Below, in pieces: positions 1 through 10,300 of a DNA stretch of 64,000 nucleotides. Source of the stretch: Veillonellaceae bacterium (GTDB lineage Bacteria; Bacillota; Negativicutes; Veillonellales; Dialisteraceae); assembly GCA_025992895.1 (NCBI GenBank), contig DAJPGA010000001.1, positions 248,001 through 312,000 of the forward strand. Reading direction: 5' to 3'. The position numbers and the translations under genes are program-made. Each line of letters starts with the position of its first letter. Within the stretch, counting starts at the first letter, position 1. The notes beneath the pieces are model-generated. The model saw only the letters and a list, made by a program, of their open reading frames with translations, was not told where the DNA came from and searched no databases.

Positions 1-681
1 GACGGCGATCACGTAATCCGTCGTCCCTGTTTTCTCGCCGGATTTCAGGAGGATGCGGAGCTGCGCATCATTCGTCGCATTGAAACGGAGGAGATCCGCA
101 TTCAGGCGGTTCATGTCCTGAATGTCCCCTTCTTTGATATGAAGTCTGTCCTTGATATAGCTTTCATTCGTAGAATTTCTTCCAACCATTGAAAGTGTGC
201 CGTTTTTGCCTTCGATAAGGCCGATGTGAACGGTTCCCTCATGGATCGTCTGCGGTGCAAGGTATGCGCGGCAGGTGATGAAGCCCTTCTTCTGGTAGAG
301 AGCATTGATATCTCCGACCAGAGCATAGAGATCATCCAGAGACACCTCGCGTCCCTGATACTTTTTCACAATCTGTGAGATTTCCTCCGGCTTCAAGACC
401 TCGGACTTTGGAATCTCTACTTTTTTCAGCACAAAACGGACTGCTCCTTCGGGCTTTTCCTCCGCAGGAGCCGTCTCTTCCACCTTGCTCTTGTCCCAGC
501 CCTCAGCCATCCGCTGCGCCACACGCTGACGCTCCAGCTGCTGGCGTGTCATATTCAGCTGCACGCCTGAATCCGTCGATCCTGACGGCCGCAAAGGCTC
601 ACCGGCCGCCATGACCGGCATCGATAATAAACTTCCCAAAACCAGAGCTTCCAGAGCCCGGACCATATTTTTATTCATCAT
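1..681 (-). CDS. TpsB / FhaC-ShlB-type outer-membrane transporter, 5' part (cut by window edge)
   Basis: Open frame of 227 codons from ATG at 681 to the left edge, with no stop. Two ATGs are adjacent (681 and 678); a GAGG lies 5 or 8 nt upstream. Residues 1-26 are a signal peptide (hydrophobic ALVLGSLLSMPVMA followed by AGE). A charged, Gln/Arg-rich stretch follows, then a POTRA domain from about residue 80: FVLKKVEI at its start, a YQGREVSLDDLYALVGDIN core and a LYQKKGFITCRAYLAPQ segment ending in VHIGLIEGKNG. This is the layout of ShlB/FhaC/HecB transporters, which secrete TpsA exoproteins across the outer membrane. The 16-strand barrel should lie beyond the window. It sits directly downstream of the giant TpsA gene and is its likely partner. 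It has its own promoter and shares the upstream box of the adhesin genes. Confidence 0.87.
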   Translation of the reverse strand, partial: MMNKNMVRALEALVLGSLLSMPVMAAGEPLRPSGSTDSGVQLNMTRQQLERQRVAQRMAEGWDKSKVEETAPAEEKPEGAVRFVLKKVEIPKSEVLKPEEISQIVKKYQGREVSLDDLYALVGDINALYQKKGFITCRAYLAPQTIHEGTVHIGLIEGKNGTLSMVGRNSTNESYIKDRLHIKEGDIQDMNRLNADLLRFNATNDAQLRILLKSGEKTGTTDYVIAV

Positions 682-1078
682 CCCAACCTCGCCTTCCCGA
701 CGAAATCACTCCGCCATTCCCAAAAGCGGACGAATAAGCGCATCCTGAAGCGGACACTGTCTCTTTATATAGTGTAAGAGATAATGATTTGGAAAAAAAT
801 TATCCGAAAGTATACTTTTGAAAGGAAATGTGAAGGAAATATATGAAAAACCGGGCAACCGAGCTACGGCTCGAAAAACCTTTTTATAAAAGACAATGAA
901 TACTGCACCCCTTTCTCTGGCAACAGTTAAAAGATAAGCCAGACGCCTTCCCCGCTGGGGCAGGTCAAAGCCTTCCGTATCGACGAGAGCGGCTATTATC
1001 AATGGCGATGTACTGCGTCCTGATTTCTCTCTCATACAGCTCAGTCGTATGGTTTTCCATCGCTCCCCATGCCCACGT
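682..1078. other. Gene-free stretch: tpsB leader, promoter and repeat debris
   Basis: From 682 to 765 lies the tpsB leader, with the sequence CGTCGGGAAGGCG (minus strand) that recurs in the leaders of tpsA1 and the autotransporter-like gene. From about 840 to 1060 there are fragments of the genome's intergenic repeats: half of the CACCCCTTTC family near 905 and a CCTTCCCC/GGGG hairpin at 945-966. No gene with a credible ribosome site is visible. Confidence 0.6.
766..815 (-). promoter_or_regulatory. Promoter region of tpsB with shared GTATAC box
   Basis: On the minus strand a box GTATAC-TTTC-GGATA occupies 815-801; it contains the 12-bp palindrome AAAGTATACTTT (807-818). After 27 nt comes ACTATATAA, whose TATATA (771-766) is a plausible -10. 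The same box and spacing occur upstream of the giant adhesin (20600-20614) and the autotransporter-like gene (38502-38516). A box centred near -53 suits an activator, but its role is inferred. Confidence 0.55.
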
Positions 1079-1120
1079 CAAAAGGAGCCATGCGGGTTTG
1101 ATCCTGCATGGCTCCTTCTT
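1079..1120 (-). terminator. Rho-independent terminator of tpsA1
   Basis: Inverted repeat GGAGCCATGCAGG / CCCGCATGGCTCC around a short loop, followed on the minus strand by TTTT, 10-50 nt after the stop at 1130. The paralogue tpsA2 ends with a hairpin of the same GGAGCCATG family at 21324-21368, so the terminators were copied with the genes. Confidence 0.8.
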
Positions 1121-1129
1121 ATTCCTCCT

Positions 1130-4100
1130 TTATCCTTCTACTTTAATTTCTGCTTCTTTTTCTGTCTTGTCTTCGATGGCTGTGGTCAGCTGGCTTGCGT
1201 CGACGAGGCCTTCGTGGTCGAATTTAGCACGGCCCGGGTTGTACCTGGTGATTCTTGTGGTCATGCCGTCTTTGCCGGTTTCTCTGGCCATTTCTTCAGC
1301 CATGCTGTATCTCTGGCTGTAGACGTGGTTGTATGGTTTGACTTCCACGAGGTTTCCGTTGCTCCACTGTCTGCCGGTGTCTCCGTCGAAGTGGAGGTAC
1401 ATCCATCTGCCCGGGTTGCCGTCTCCAAGCCAGGTTTCAAGGTCTGTCCCTGGCCGGTTCAGGCTGGTGTCATTCCAGTAGGTGGTGGAAATGTTCCTGC
1501 CTGCGATCGGGGTGGTGCCGAAGACCTGGGTGCTCATGGTGCCGTTACTGAAGTATGCCCTGTCTTCTACGTAGAGTTTGTCGATCTCGATGGTTCCGCC
1601 AGATACAGAAACATATCCGTTCTTCATCCAGAGGTGGTCGAATACGAGTTCCGTACCGCCTTTAAGGTCGCCGATGACGAAGTTTTCAATCGGCGCCGTA
1701 TCATCGGCTGCGATGGATGCGAATTCGAGCGGTGTGGTGTACCCTTCCCGCTGGGCGACGCTTCCGATGTCGATGTGCGTGCCGGAGGTGTCAAGCCTGC
1801 TGCCTGCTGTAACATGTGTAGCTTCCATCACTTTGTCAGGGTTCCTTGTGATGACGGCTACGACGTCTCCGTCTACGGTATCGATGACAATGTCGCCGTC
1901 TTTGACGTCTGCGCCTGCTTTTTCAAGGGCGTAGAGGGAGTAGAGGTCAACTTCACCGCTGCCGCTGTGGCTGATGGTGAGGTTTCCGCCTTCGGACCTG
2001 ATGACAGCATGGTCGCCGTTATCTTCCAGCCAGCCGTCCTTGATGTCGCCGGTTCCAGTGGTGGTGATTTCGACGTTTCCGTCCTTCGAGGTGACGTTGA
2101 TGTCTTCGGATGCATCGTCATCGAGGCCCTTGAAGAAGATGTTTCCTTCATTGGTGCCAAGGCTGATATCCGTGCCGGAAGTAAGGTCATCGCGCAGTGT
2201 AATGGTTCCCTGCTTGGCTGCCTTGATTCCGGTCTGCCCGGCGGCGTCGGCTTTCCCGTCGAGGGTAATATCTCCCTCACCGGTATTGAGGAGGATGTCC
2301 GCTCCGCTCTTGATATTGCCAGCGTAATGGACATTTCCGCTTTCGGTCGTAGCGAGGACTTCCTTGTCTGCAGTGACATCGCCAAGGAAATCCACGTTTC
2401 CACTGGTGGTGTAGCCGCTGACGTAACCGTTCGTGGCCGCTGCCGTGCTGCGGACGATGATATTTCCTTTATCCACATTTCCTGTTTCATTGACGGTCAT
2501 GAGGTCGACGTTTCCATTGCCGGAAGAAAGCGCACCGCCGATATCCATGGCGCCGTTTCTGGTGCCCATGGCAATGTTGTCTCCGGCCTTGAGGCTGCCT
2601 CCGGTCTGGATGATATCGCCTTCGTGAGTGCCTGCCAGGATGTTTCCGCCTGCCGTTGCGCTGCCGGTGAGATTCATGCTGCCCTGATCGGTCTCAAGAT
2701 CGATATCATCGCCGGCTTCAAGGTCGCCGGTAAGAGTGACTTCTCCTGCCTTGGTGAAGACTTTGATAGTCTTGTCTTCGGAAGAAATGTTTCCTTCGAC
2801 GAGGACATTGCCTGCCTTGGCGGCTTCGATGTCCATGTCACCCACCGATCCTGCGCTTCCGTAGATGTTGATGTCTCCGGTTTCTGTCCGGATCACGGCC
2901 GTATTTCCGGATGCGAGCCCGCTCTTCTCTGTTTCCGTGCCGACTGCAATCTTGCCGTTGTCGGTGGAAATATGGAGGAGGCCGCCGGATGTGACATTGC
3001 CTTTGACTTCGATGTCGCCCTTGACGTCTTCAGCTGCCGCATCAGATGCATGGATGACGGCATTTCCTGCTGTGCCTTCCATGTTTCCTGTGAGGCTGAT
3101 CTTGCCGCCAGTGGAAATGAGGGATGCTGTGTTTGCCGCGGTGATGTCTCCGGTGACAGTGACGCTGCCGGCATCTGTCCCTGCATAAGCATCATGACCG
3201 CTTGCGACAGCCGGGTTTCCGTCCTTGCCCGTAAGATTGATATCTCCGTCCCTGGCAAGAACCTCTACATCGCCTTCACCGGTCGTTTCAAGCGTTCCTG
3301 TGACGTCGATGCTGCCCTTGATCGTAGTCTGGATGGTCGTGCCGCTTGCGGAGCTGACATTACCATAGATGGCAACCGTGCCTTCGCCATTGGAAATATT
3401 GGCTGTCTTTGCCGCGGAAATGGAGACTGGTGCTTCGTCTTCCCCGATGATAAGGCTGCCGTAATTGGTTCCGATCGAAACGTCTCCTGTATCCGAGGTG
3501 ACATTCCCGTAAACGAGGACGTCTCCATACTGCTCGTCGTCCTTGCTGCCAGATGCAGCGATGGAGGCAAGGCCATTCTTTGCGAGGAGGTTTCCTGAAA
3601 TCTCGACGGAGCCGTTTTCTGCCGTAAGGCTGGCCGCTCCTGCGCCGGTTACATTGCCAATGATGTCAATATTTCCTGCATCAGCATCCATCGCCTGATC
3701 ATGGGCTTCGATGGTGAGGTCCCCCTTGGTCGTTTCCAGATTTCCTTCATAGCCGATGGAACCCTGGTCTGTGGAAATAGAGGTATCTCCGCCGGCAAGG
3801 ATGTTTCCTTTCATTTCGATGTCGCCGAGGGTGGTTTGGATAGCAGCGCCAGTTCCGGCCGAGAGCTCGGTCTTTCCTGTTGCCGTACCGATCATGATCT
3901 TGCCATTGACGGTGGAAATGTCGAGGAGGCCGCCGGCTGTGACATTGCCCTTGACTTCGATATCGCCCTTGATTGCTTCATCCGGCGATTCATCGTATCC
4001 ATGGATGACGACGTTTCCTGCCGTGCCTTCCATGTTTCCTGCGAGACTGATCTTGCCGTCTGCGGAAATGAGGGAGGCATTGTTTGCCGCAGTGACGTCT

Positions 4101-4318
4101 CCGGTGACAGTGATGCTGCCATCTTTCGCTTCTACATAGGCATCATCGCCGCTTATGATGGCCGCCGTTCCGTCAGGGCCTGTCAGCTTGATATCGCCCG
4201 TGCTGGAATAGACATGGACGTCGCCGGAAGCATGCAGGGTGCCTTCCTGTGTGATGCCTTCCCCTGCGGTAAGATCGATGGTGCTTTGTGCTTTCCACGG
4301 GAGCGGGTACTTCCTCAT
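1130..4318 (-). CDS. C-terminal part of giant filamentous adhesin tpsA1, out of frame with its 5' part
   Basis: About 1,050 residues of short Gly/Asp/Thr/Ser beta-helix repeats (GDIxVxGNVTAGG-like), then a conserved non-repetitive end with WMYLHFDG, EVKPYNHVYSQRYSMAEEM and RITRYNPGRAKFDHE. The end is nearly identical to that of tpsA2. It continues the frame at 4173-20366 after a +1 change: removing one copy of the 7-bp repeat at 4281-4294 joins the two as ...PVESTIDLTAGEG. The in-frame ATG at 4318 has no clear ribosome site and lies inside the upstream frame, so I read this as the detached 3' end of one gene and not as a separate gene. It is expressed only if the repeat contracts or ribosomes shift. 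A sequencing error is possible but unlikely for a 7-nt unit. Confidence 0.8.
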   Translation of the reverse strand: MRKYPLPWKAQSTIDLTAGEGITQEGTLHASGDVHVYSSTGDIKLTGPDGTAAIISGDDAYVEAKDGSITVTGDVTAANNASLISADGKISLAGNMEGTAGNVVIHGYDESPDEAIKGDIEVKGNVTAGGLLDISTVNGKIMIGTATGKTELSAGTGAAIQTTLGDIEMKGNILAGGDTSISTDQGSIGYEGNLETTKGDLTIEAHDQAMDADAGNIDIIGNVTGAGAASLTAENGSVEISGNLLAKNGLASIAASGSKDDEQYGDVLVYGNVTSDTGDVSIGTNYGSLIIGEDEAPVSISAAKTANISNGEGTVAIYGNVSSASGTTIQTTIKGSIDVTGTLETTGEGDVEVLARDGDINLTGKDGNPAVASGHDAYAGTDAGSVTVTGDITAANTASLISTGGKISLTGNMEGTAGNAVIHASDAAAEDVKGDIEVKGNVTSGGLLHISTDNGKIAVGTETEKSGLASGNTAVIRTETGDINIYGSAGSVGDMDIEAAKAGNVLVEGNISSEDKTIKVFTKAGEVTLTGDLEAGDDIDLETDQGSMNLTGSATAGGNILAGTHEGDIIQTGGSLKAGDNIAMGTRNGAMDIGGALSSGNGNVDLMTVNETGNVDKGNIIVRSTAAATNGYVSGYTTSGNVDFLGDVTADKEVLATTESGNVHYAGNIKSGADILLNTGEGDITLDGKADAAGQTGIKAAKQGTITLRDDLTSGTDISLGTNEGNIFFKGLDDDASEDINVTSKDGNVEITTTGTGDIKDGWLEDNGDHAVIRSEGGNLTISHSGSGEVDLYSLYALEKAGADVKDGDIVIDTVDGDVVAVITRNPDKVMEATHVTAGSRLDTSGTHIDIGSVAQREGYTTPLEFASIAADDTAPIENFVIGDLKGGTELVFDHLWMKNGYVSVSGGTIEIDKLYVEDRAYFSNGTMSTQVFGTTPIAGRNISTTYWNDTSLNRPGTDLETWLGDGNPGRWMYLHFDGDTGRQWSNGNLVEVKPYNHVYSQRYSMAEEMARETGKDGMTTRITRYNPGRAKFDHEGLVDASQLTTAIEDKTEKEAEIKVEG

Positions 4319-7300
4319 TGCTGATGTCGTTCGCGCTGAAGAAGAAACGTTTCATCTTGCTCTGTTTTGCCGGGGCCTGGGCAGTGACCGTACCCTTATT
4401 GATGATGGCGCCGGTCGTGGTCATAGAGACGCTGCCCGCGGATGCGCTGACGGCACCCTTATTGGTGATAATGCCGCTGTCCGAGGCCATGGAGACGCCT
4501 TCTTTGGCAGCGATAGCCCCTTCATTCGTGATGCCGTCTTTGGCGGTAAGGGTAATGTTTCCGCCATTGGCGGTGAGATTGCTGTCTGTCTTGATGGTGC
4601 CTTTTCCGTTATCGATGTTGATATAGGTTTCAGCCGTGCCTTCCCCATGGATGATGACGTTGGAAGAGTCGCTCGTGCTGTTGTTCGTCACGGTAATACT
4701 GTTTGTCGTGGTTCCTTCTGCGATATTGACGGTGGTTTCCGTGTCGTGGGCGTTTTCGATGAGGACGTCCTTATCCGCTGCCAGAGCCGTCAGGTTGATG
4801 GTTCCGAACTTGTTGGCCGTGCCGCTCTTATTCGTCTGCATGTCTACGCCGCCAGAAGCCTTGACGGTGAGGGAGCCGGACTGGATGGTGTTGCTCGTGG
4901 TCTGGGTGATTTCGCCGCTTGCTTCCAGCGATGTATCGCCCGTCTCTGCCGTTTCGATGGTGCCGTTGACAAGATGGACTGCGCCAAGGGTCTTGAAGGA
5001 AACATTGTCTGCCGTAATGGCGCTCGATACCGCGGAAGTTCCCGTTTCTTCATCTGCAAGGACGCCTGCATCGACAGTTCCTTCGCTTTCGATCTTGAAA
5101 TCGCCGCCGGCAGTCACTTCCGAGAGGATGAGCGACTTCGATTCCTTGCCGGAGAGGTAGATGCCCTGTCCGTCTGTTTCTGCATGGGCCGAGAGGAGGG
5201 CTCCGTTGTTCCGGATGCGGATGCCGTCACCCTCCTTGCCGATGGCACCGTCCTTCGAGGTGAGGTAAATTCTGTCGCCATCGATGTAGCCCATCGTTTT
5301 GCCTGTTTCCGTCGTCATGGCGATGCCTGCATCAGAGGTAAGGTATACGCCGGATGCGCCTGCGTTCTGGAGCATCAGCACACGTGCCTCATTTCCTCCC
5401 AGCGCCATCTGGTGGAGATAGAGATTCTTCTCCGTGCGCGCATCAAGGCTGCCGGAAATGTTCGTCAGGATGTTCTTCTCTTCGCTTCCGATATCTCCAT
5501 TGCCGCCTGTGATGATGAGGTTCCTGGCCGTAATGGTGCCGCTTTCCATTTGGACGCCGTTGTCGCTCATGAGCTTGACGTCGGCATTCGTATCGATGTT
5601 GCCGGAAATATTGAGCTGCGTGTTCTTGACGCCGGCGAGGTAAATATTGCCTGTGCTGGAGGTGCCGTCCGGGTTGGCAGAGATGTCCACCGTGCCGCTG
5701 GCCTTGATGGTGATCGGCCTCTGCTGGCGGACAGTCAGAATATTCTTCTCGTCATCCCATGTCAGGTCGCCTGCCTTTGCCTTTGACAGGATCTGGAGAT
5801 TATCCTCATTGCTCAGGCTGTCATAGGACATTTCCACGGGAGCATCGTCCGTGCCGATATTCTCTGCCGCCCTGAGCGTGATGTTCCTGCCTTCGATATT
5901 TGCTTCTTCGGCAGTGACGACTTCATTTCTAGGTGACGCGTTCAGGATGCTGTCCTGGATCGCATAGAGGAGATCGTTCTGGCTCCAGCCGTAAGAGGTG
6001 CTGCTGATGAGCTCGGCAGAATCGAAAATGAGATTTTCTTCCTCTTCGGTGTAGCCTGTGTATCCCAGTTCTGCCAGGAATGCTTTCTTCTTGTTCGTAT
6101 AATCCTCATATGCATTTTGCAGGGCCAGTTCATTGTCCGGGTTTGCTTTGACAATCTTTTCATACGTATCCTGGGCTTCCTGCATGTCCGTGCTTTCCGC
6201 AAAGGCCTTGGCATACGCAGAAGCGGCCGCCTTGTATTCTTCTGCGGTATGGGAAGAAGCCTGCGCGAGCTGCGTTCCCCTTGCATCGAGGATGGCCTGC
6301 CGGTCTGCCTTTGCAGCCTCTGCCGATTTTTCACGGCTGCCGGCTGCATCACCTGCATTGATGAGGCCGAGTTCCTTCCATTGTTTTACCTTGTCTTCGC
6401 TGCTGGAAATATCCACATTATTCGCAGCCTCTTCAAAGCTGCCACTGGTCGTAAGGACGACATCGCCCGACTTGCTGACGATCCGGCCGATACGCATGTT
6501 GCCATTGTCGTTCCGAAGTGTAATATCTCCATCTGCCTGCGCATTGAGGTTGGCCCACAGGAAGTTGTAATCGTCCGCTTCGGATGCCGCATTGGCAAGA
6601 GCAGTGATACTGCCGTGATCACTGGTAAGATCGATGCGCTGTCCTTCTATTTTCTTTCCTTCATTCGTCTGGATGCTGTCGTCGGCATGGATGTTCACCG
6701 TGCCATTCAATGCGCTGGCATTATTGACATGGAGATTTCCCTGATCCGAGAGGATGGAAATATCGCCGGACGCAGAAGTAATATCGATCGTTGCGTCCGT
6801 TCCGGCAGCTGCATGGTCCAGGAATACATCACTTTCGCCGCGGGCCGTCAAATGATCCGTCGTGATGACCCCGTGCGTGCCGCCTTCGATGGATCCTTTT
6901 GTACTGGAGAGAGTGACGGTGCCCGTGCTGCTTGCCGAGGAAACATTTCCTTCCAGCTTGATATTGCCGGCACTTGCGACACTGATACTGCCGTTGCCGC
7001 TCTTAAGGAAATCAATCGTGATCGGTTTATTGGCATTGATCGAATACGTCGAACTCTTTGCTGTCTCGTACGATTCTTCCCAGGTATGGGTTCTTGTCCC
7101 GATGCCGAAGAACTTGCTCTTGTAGTGTCTCTCTACGACCTCCGGCCCGATGTGTTTTGCACCTTGGTAATAGCTTGTCGTCACTTCGTAATCATTGGTC
7201 TGAGGTTCCGATGCATTGATGATGACCTGGCCAGACTCTGCCGGGTTTCCATCAACCTTGACAGAACCGATTGATATTACATTCCCCGTCTCGTCTGCCT

Positions 7301-10300
7301 TAGCGACAAACTCATCCGTTGTATTGTACGTAATACCGCCCCAGAATACGAAGTCTTCCTTATACTGTTTCGTTTCATGCGTTGTTCCGCCAGAGGAACC
7401 TCCTGTCCAGATCAGTCTTTGATTCATCGGATTGTAGGTCAGGCTGCCATCACCATTGGCTGCTATGCGCTCTGCGGAGTCAGCATCTCCATCGATTGGC
7501 GTGTAGTCATAAGTGATGCCATTATCTCCCATCCGGATTTCCGTCCGCATGTTGGCTGCCGGATCCCTGATGCTGATCAGCCCGTCGACATCCTGATTCT
7601 TGACCGTATTGAGGATCAGAGTGCTGCCCTCGCCGGCCGCAGTCGTATCAATATGGATATCTCCCTTGCCGTCCATGGCCAGAATGCGGCCCTTGCCATT
7701 GGTGCTTGCCACATTGCCGGCGATATAGATCTTTCCGCCGACAGGCTCGATGTTTTCTGTCACATAATTGTTTGTCGAAGGATTGTAGTAAATCCTCGGC
7801 GCATATTCCCAGACTCTTGTCTCTGTATTGTAATGAGCGCCGCCTCCCTCGTTGACAAGGTACTCCTTATCGCCAAGCACCCTGTCATTCGTGAGTTCCG
7901 GACTTCCATTTCCCTGCCAGAGGCTCTTGATGGCACTTGTGCGGTTAAGGCTCTCTGTACTGTCGAGGACTGTCTCATACTTGTTGTAGCCGCTCTGGAT
8001 CAGGCCGTCGATGATGACGTTCTTGGCGGTGAGGTACACATTTTCACCGGCATGGACGCCTGCTCCGTCATCGGCTTCATAGTCACTTTTGGCTTTTCTG
8101 ATTTCATCAAGTTCCTCGGTTGTCAGTTTCAGAGCATTGGCATTGGAGATGTGGATGGTACTGAGCGCACCTTCCCAATGATATCCGTTCAAAAGCGTGT
8201 CGAGAAATTCTTCATACGTGCTTGCCTTTGTCAGCCAGGATACATCTTTGGTCCCTTTCGCAATAGCTTCCGCATTATCGTTGAGGTATGTCTGGATCTT
8301 TTTGGCGATGTCTTCGCTGAAGCGGTAGCGCAGGATCGGATTTGACCCGACGACATTCCAGCCGCTCGTTGCCTGTGTGACAGCGCCTTTTTCCGCGCTG
8401 ATTTCGATCGTCTTGCCTGTGACATTGGCTTTGCTGTCGACGTAAACGTTTTCATTGTTGTTCCTGATGGTGATCTTGCCGCGCGCATTTTCAATATTTC
8501 CGAAAACGCCGATATCCGGGCGGGTGATTCTTACCGTATGGCTCACACCCTTGTCATCCGTCATGCTGACATCCTTCCCCACGCCCGTGCTCTGGATGGT
8601 GACGCTCGGAGCGATATCGATGAGGCTGCTGCTTTCCATCGTGCCGGTAAAGCCTGCCAGCTCGTCCTTCGATTTCACGGAGACGCCGTCCCTGCGGATT
8701 TCGCCGCCTGATTCCTTGAGAACGATCTTGCCCGTCTTCATGTACAGATCGCTCGCATTGGAAATCGTGGCAGAATTGGCGCTTCTGGCCGTGAGGCTGC
8801 CCGTTCCCTGGACCTTGTCGGCATCGATATTGATGTTGCCGCCGGAAATGATGATATCCGGAATCGAAGCAGATGCGATTTCCACTTCTCCAAGGATCCT
8901 GCCGTTTCTGGTGTATCCGCCTGATTCCATCATAGCGGCCAGCATTTCGGCCCCTGCCTTCAGATTCTTGTGTTCATTCGATTCAACCGGGTACTCGCCC
9001 ATCTGCCGGAGGAGGTTCATGTATCTTTCATAGAAGGGGTTCGTGAGGGTGACGGTGCCTATTTCGACACTGTCCTTGTCAAACCAGTCCGCCCCTTTGG
9101 AGACCGTGACTTCGACCCCGTCCGTATGAAGCGTCGGTGCAATTCCGGCGCCATTGTCGGTGTAGCTGGTTCCGCCGCTGATGGCAAGGTCCAGATCCGT
9201 ATGGATACCGGCCAGGATGGAGCCGTTTGCACTCAGATCGATATAATTGTCTTCCACCTCATTCTTGATCCGATCGCCATGAGCCGTCGAGGCGACTTCG
9301 CCTTCCCCGCCGTCTTTCGTATAAAGCTTATATTCACGGGCGGTCTCTGTGACCGTAGTCACGCCCTTTTCTGCATACAGATTCGTATGGCGGACAGAGC
9401 GCACGCCGCCATCGATCAGGAGCTGATTCTTCTGCGTCATGCTGTTTGTGACTTTAGGATCTGTCCAGAGCGGAATGACCGTCCTGTTATAAGCCTCTGC
9501 TGAGAGCTCGTAGTTCAGGCTGGACTCATAACGGTTCAGGCTTGCGCCGGCATAGAGGTTCACATCGTTCATACTTTCGATGAGGCCGCCGGAAATGGAG
9601 ATCTTATTCGAGCGGTCAAGCGTACTATCCGTGCTGCCGGAAGCGGCGCCCGCGATACCGCCCTGCGTATCGGCGACCGTCTTGAAGGCTGCCCTGGTCA
9701 CGTCAACGGAGGCCATGGTAATATTCTGGTTTTCCTTCGCCGTCTTCAGCGTGGAATCCTTGGCCGTGATGCTGTTGTCATACGTCACATGGCTGGTCGT
9801 CGTTGAGTTCGTACTGGGTCCAACGCCTGCACTCTTCGTCTGATTGAGGTAAGCCATCTCGCCTCCCGTCATGGCAAGCACGTCAATGGATCCCTTCGCA
9901 CCGTTGGCGGAAAGAGCTGCCTTATCCATATTGACCCCTGCCGTATAGGAAAGGGTATTGTCCATCTCGTTGGCCGTCCGGCTGAGACCGCCGTAGCCGC
10001 TGCCGCGGAGATTGACCTCTTCGTCGGCCGTATTGTCGGCATAGTAAGACTGCCTGCCGTCTGTTTCAATCGAGCCGGTGACATTCGTCTTTGCCGTATG
10101 GGAAATATTCGTCGTCATCTCGGATCCGCTGGCGTTGACGACAGCCGCGCCAAGGGAATTGACGGAAAGATTTGCATCTTCCTTATTCGCCGACTTCGCA
10201 CTGAAAGCGTCTGCGCTCCAGTTTCCTTTGACGTTCGTGTCCGTATTCTGCGTGAGCCACGTCGTCAGTTTTGCTGCGACCGGGGAAATATTGGCAATCC

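Noticed and set aside
706-1035. 109-codon frame upstream of tpsB
   Set aside because: Crosses the tpsB promoter and repeat debris; no ribosome site and no family resemblance.
1049-3598. Long open frame (849 codons) on the plus strand opposite tpsA1
   Set aside because: It is the antisense of beta-helix repeat codons. The strand bias and rare stops of the repeat DNA leave the other strand open. No ribosome site; the Cys/Asp/Val-rich product resembles no known family. The same holds for 22023-24536 and other plus-strand frames in 1-38 kb.
4290-4318. Programmed ribosomal frameshift in tpsA1
   Set aside because: There is no slippery run or following stem at the site; the exact 7-bp duplication explains the frame change better.
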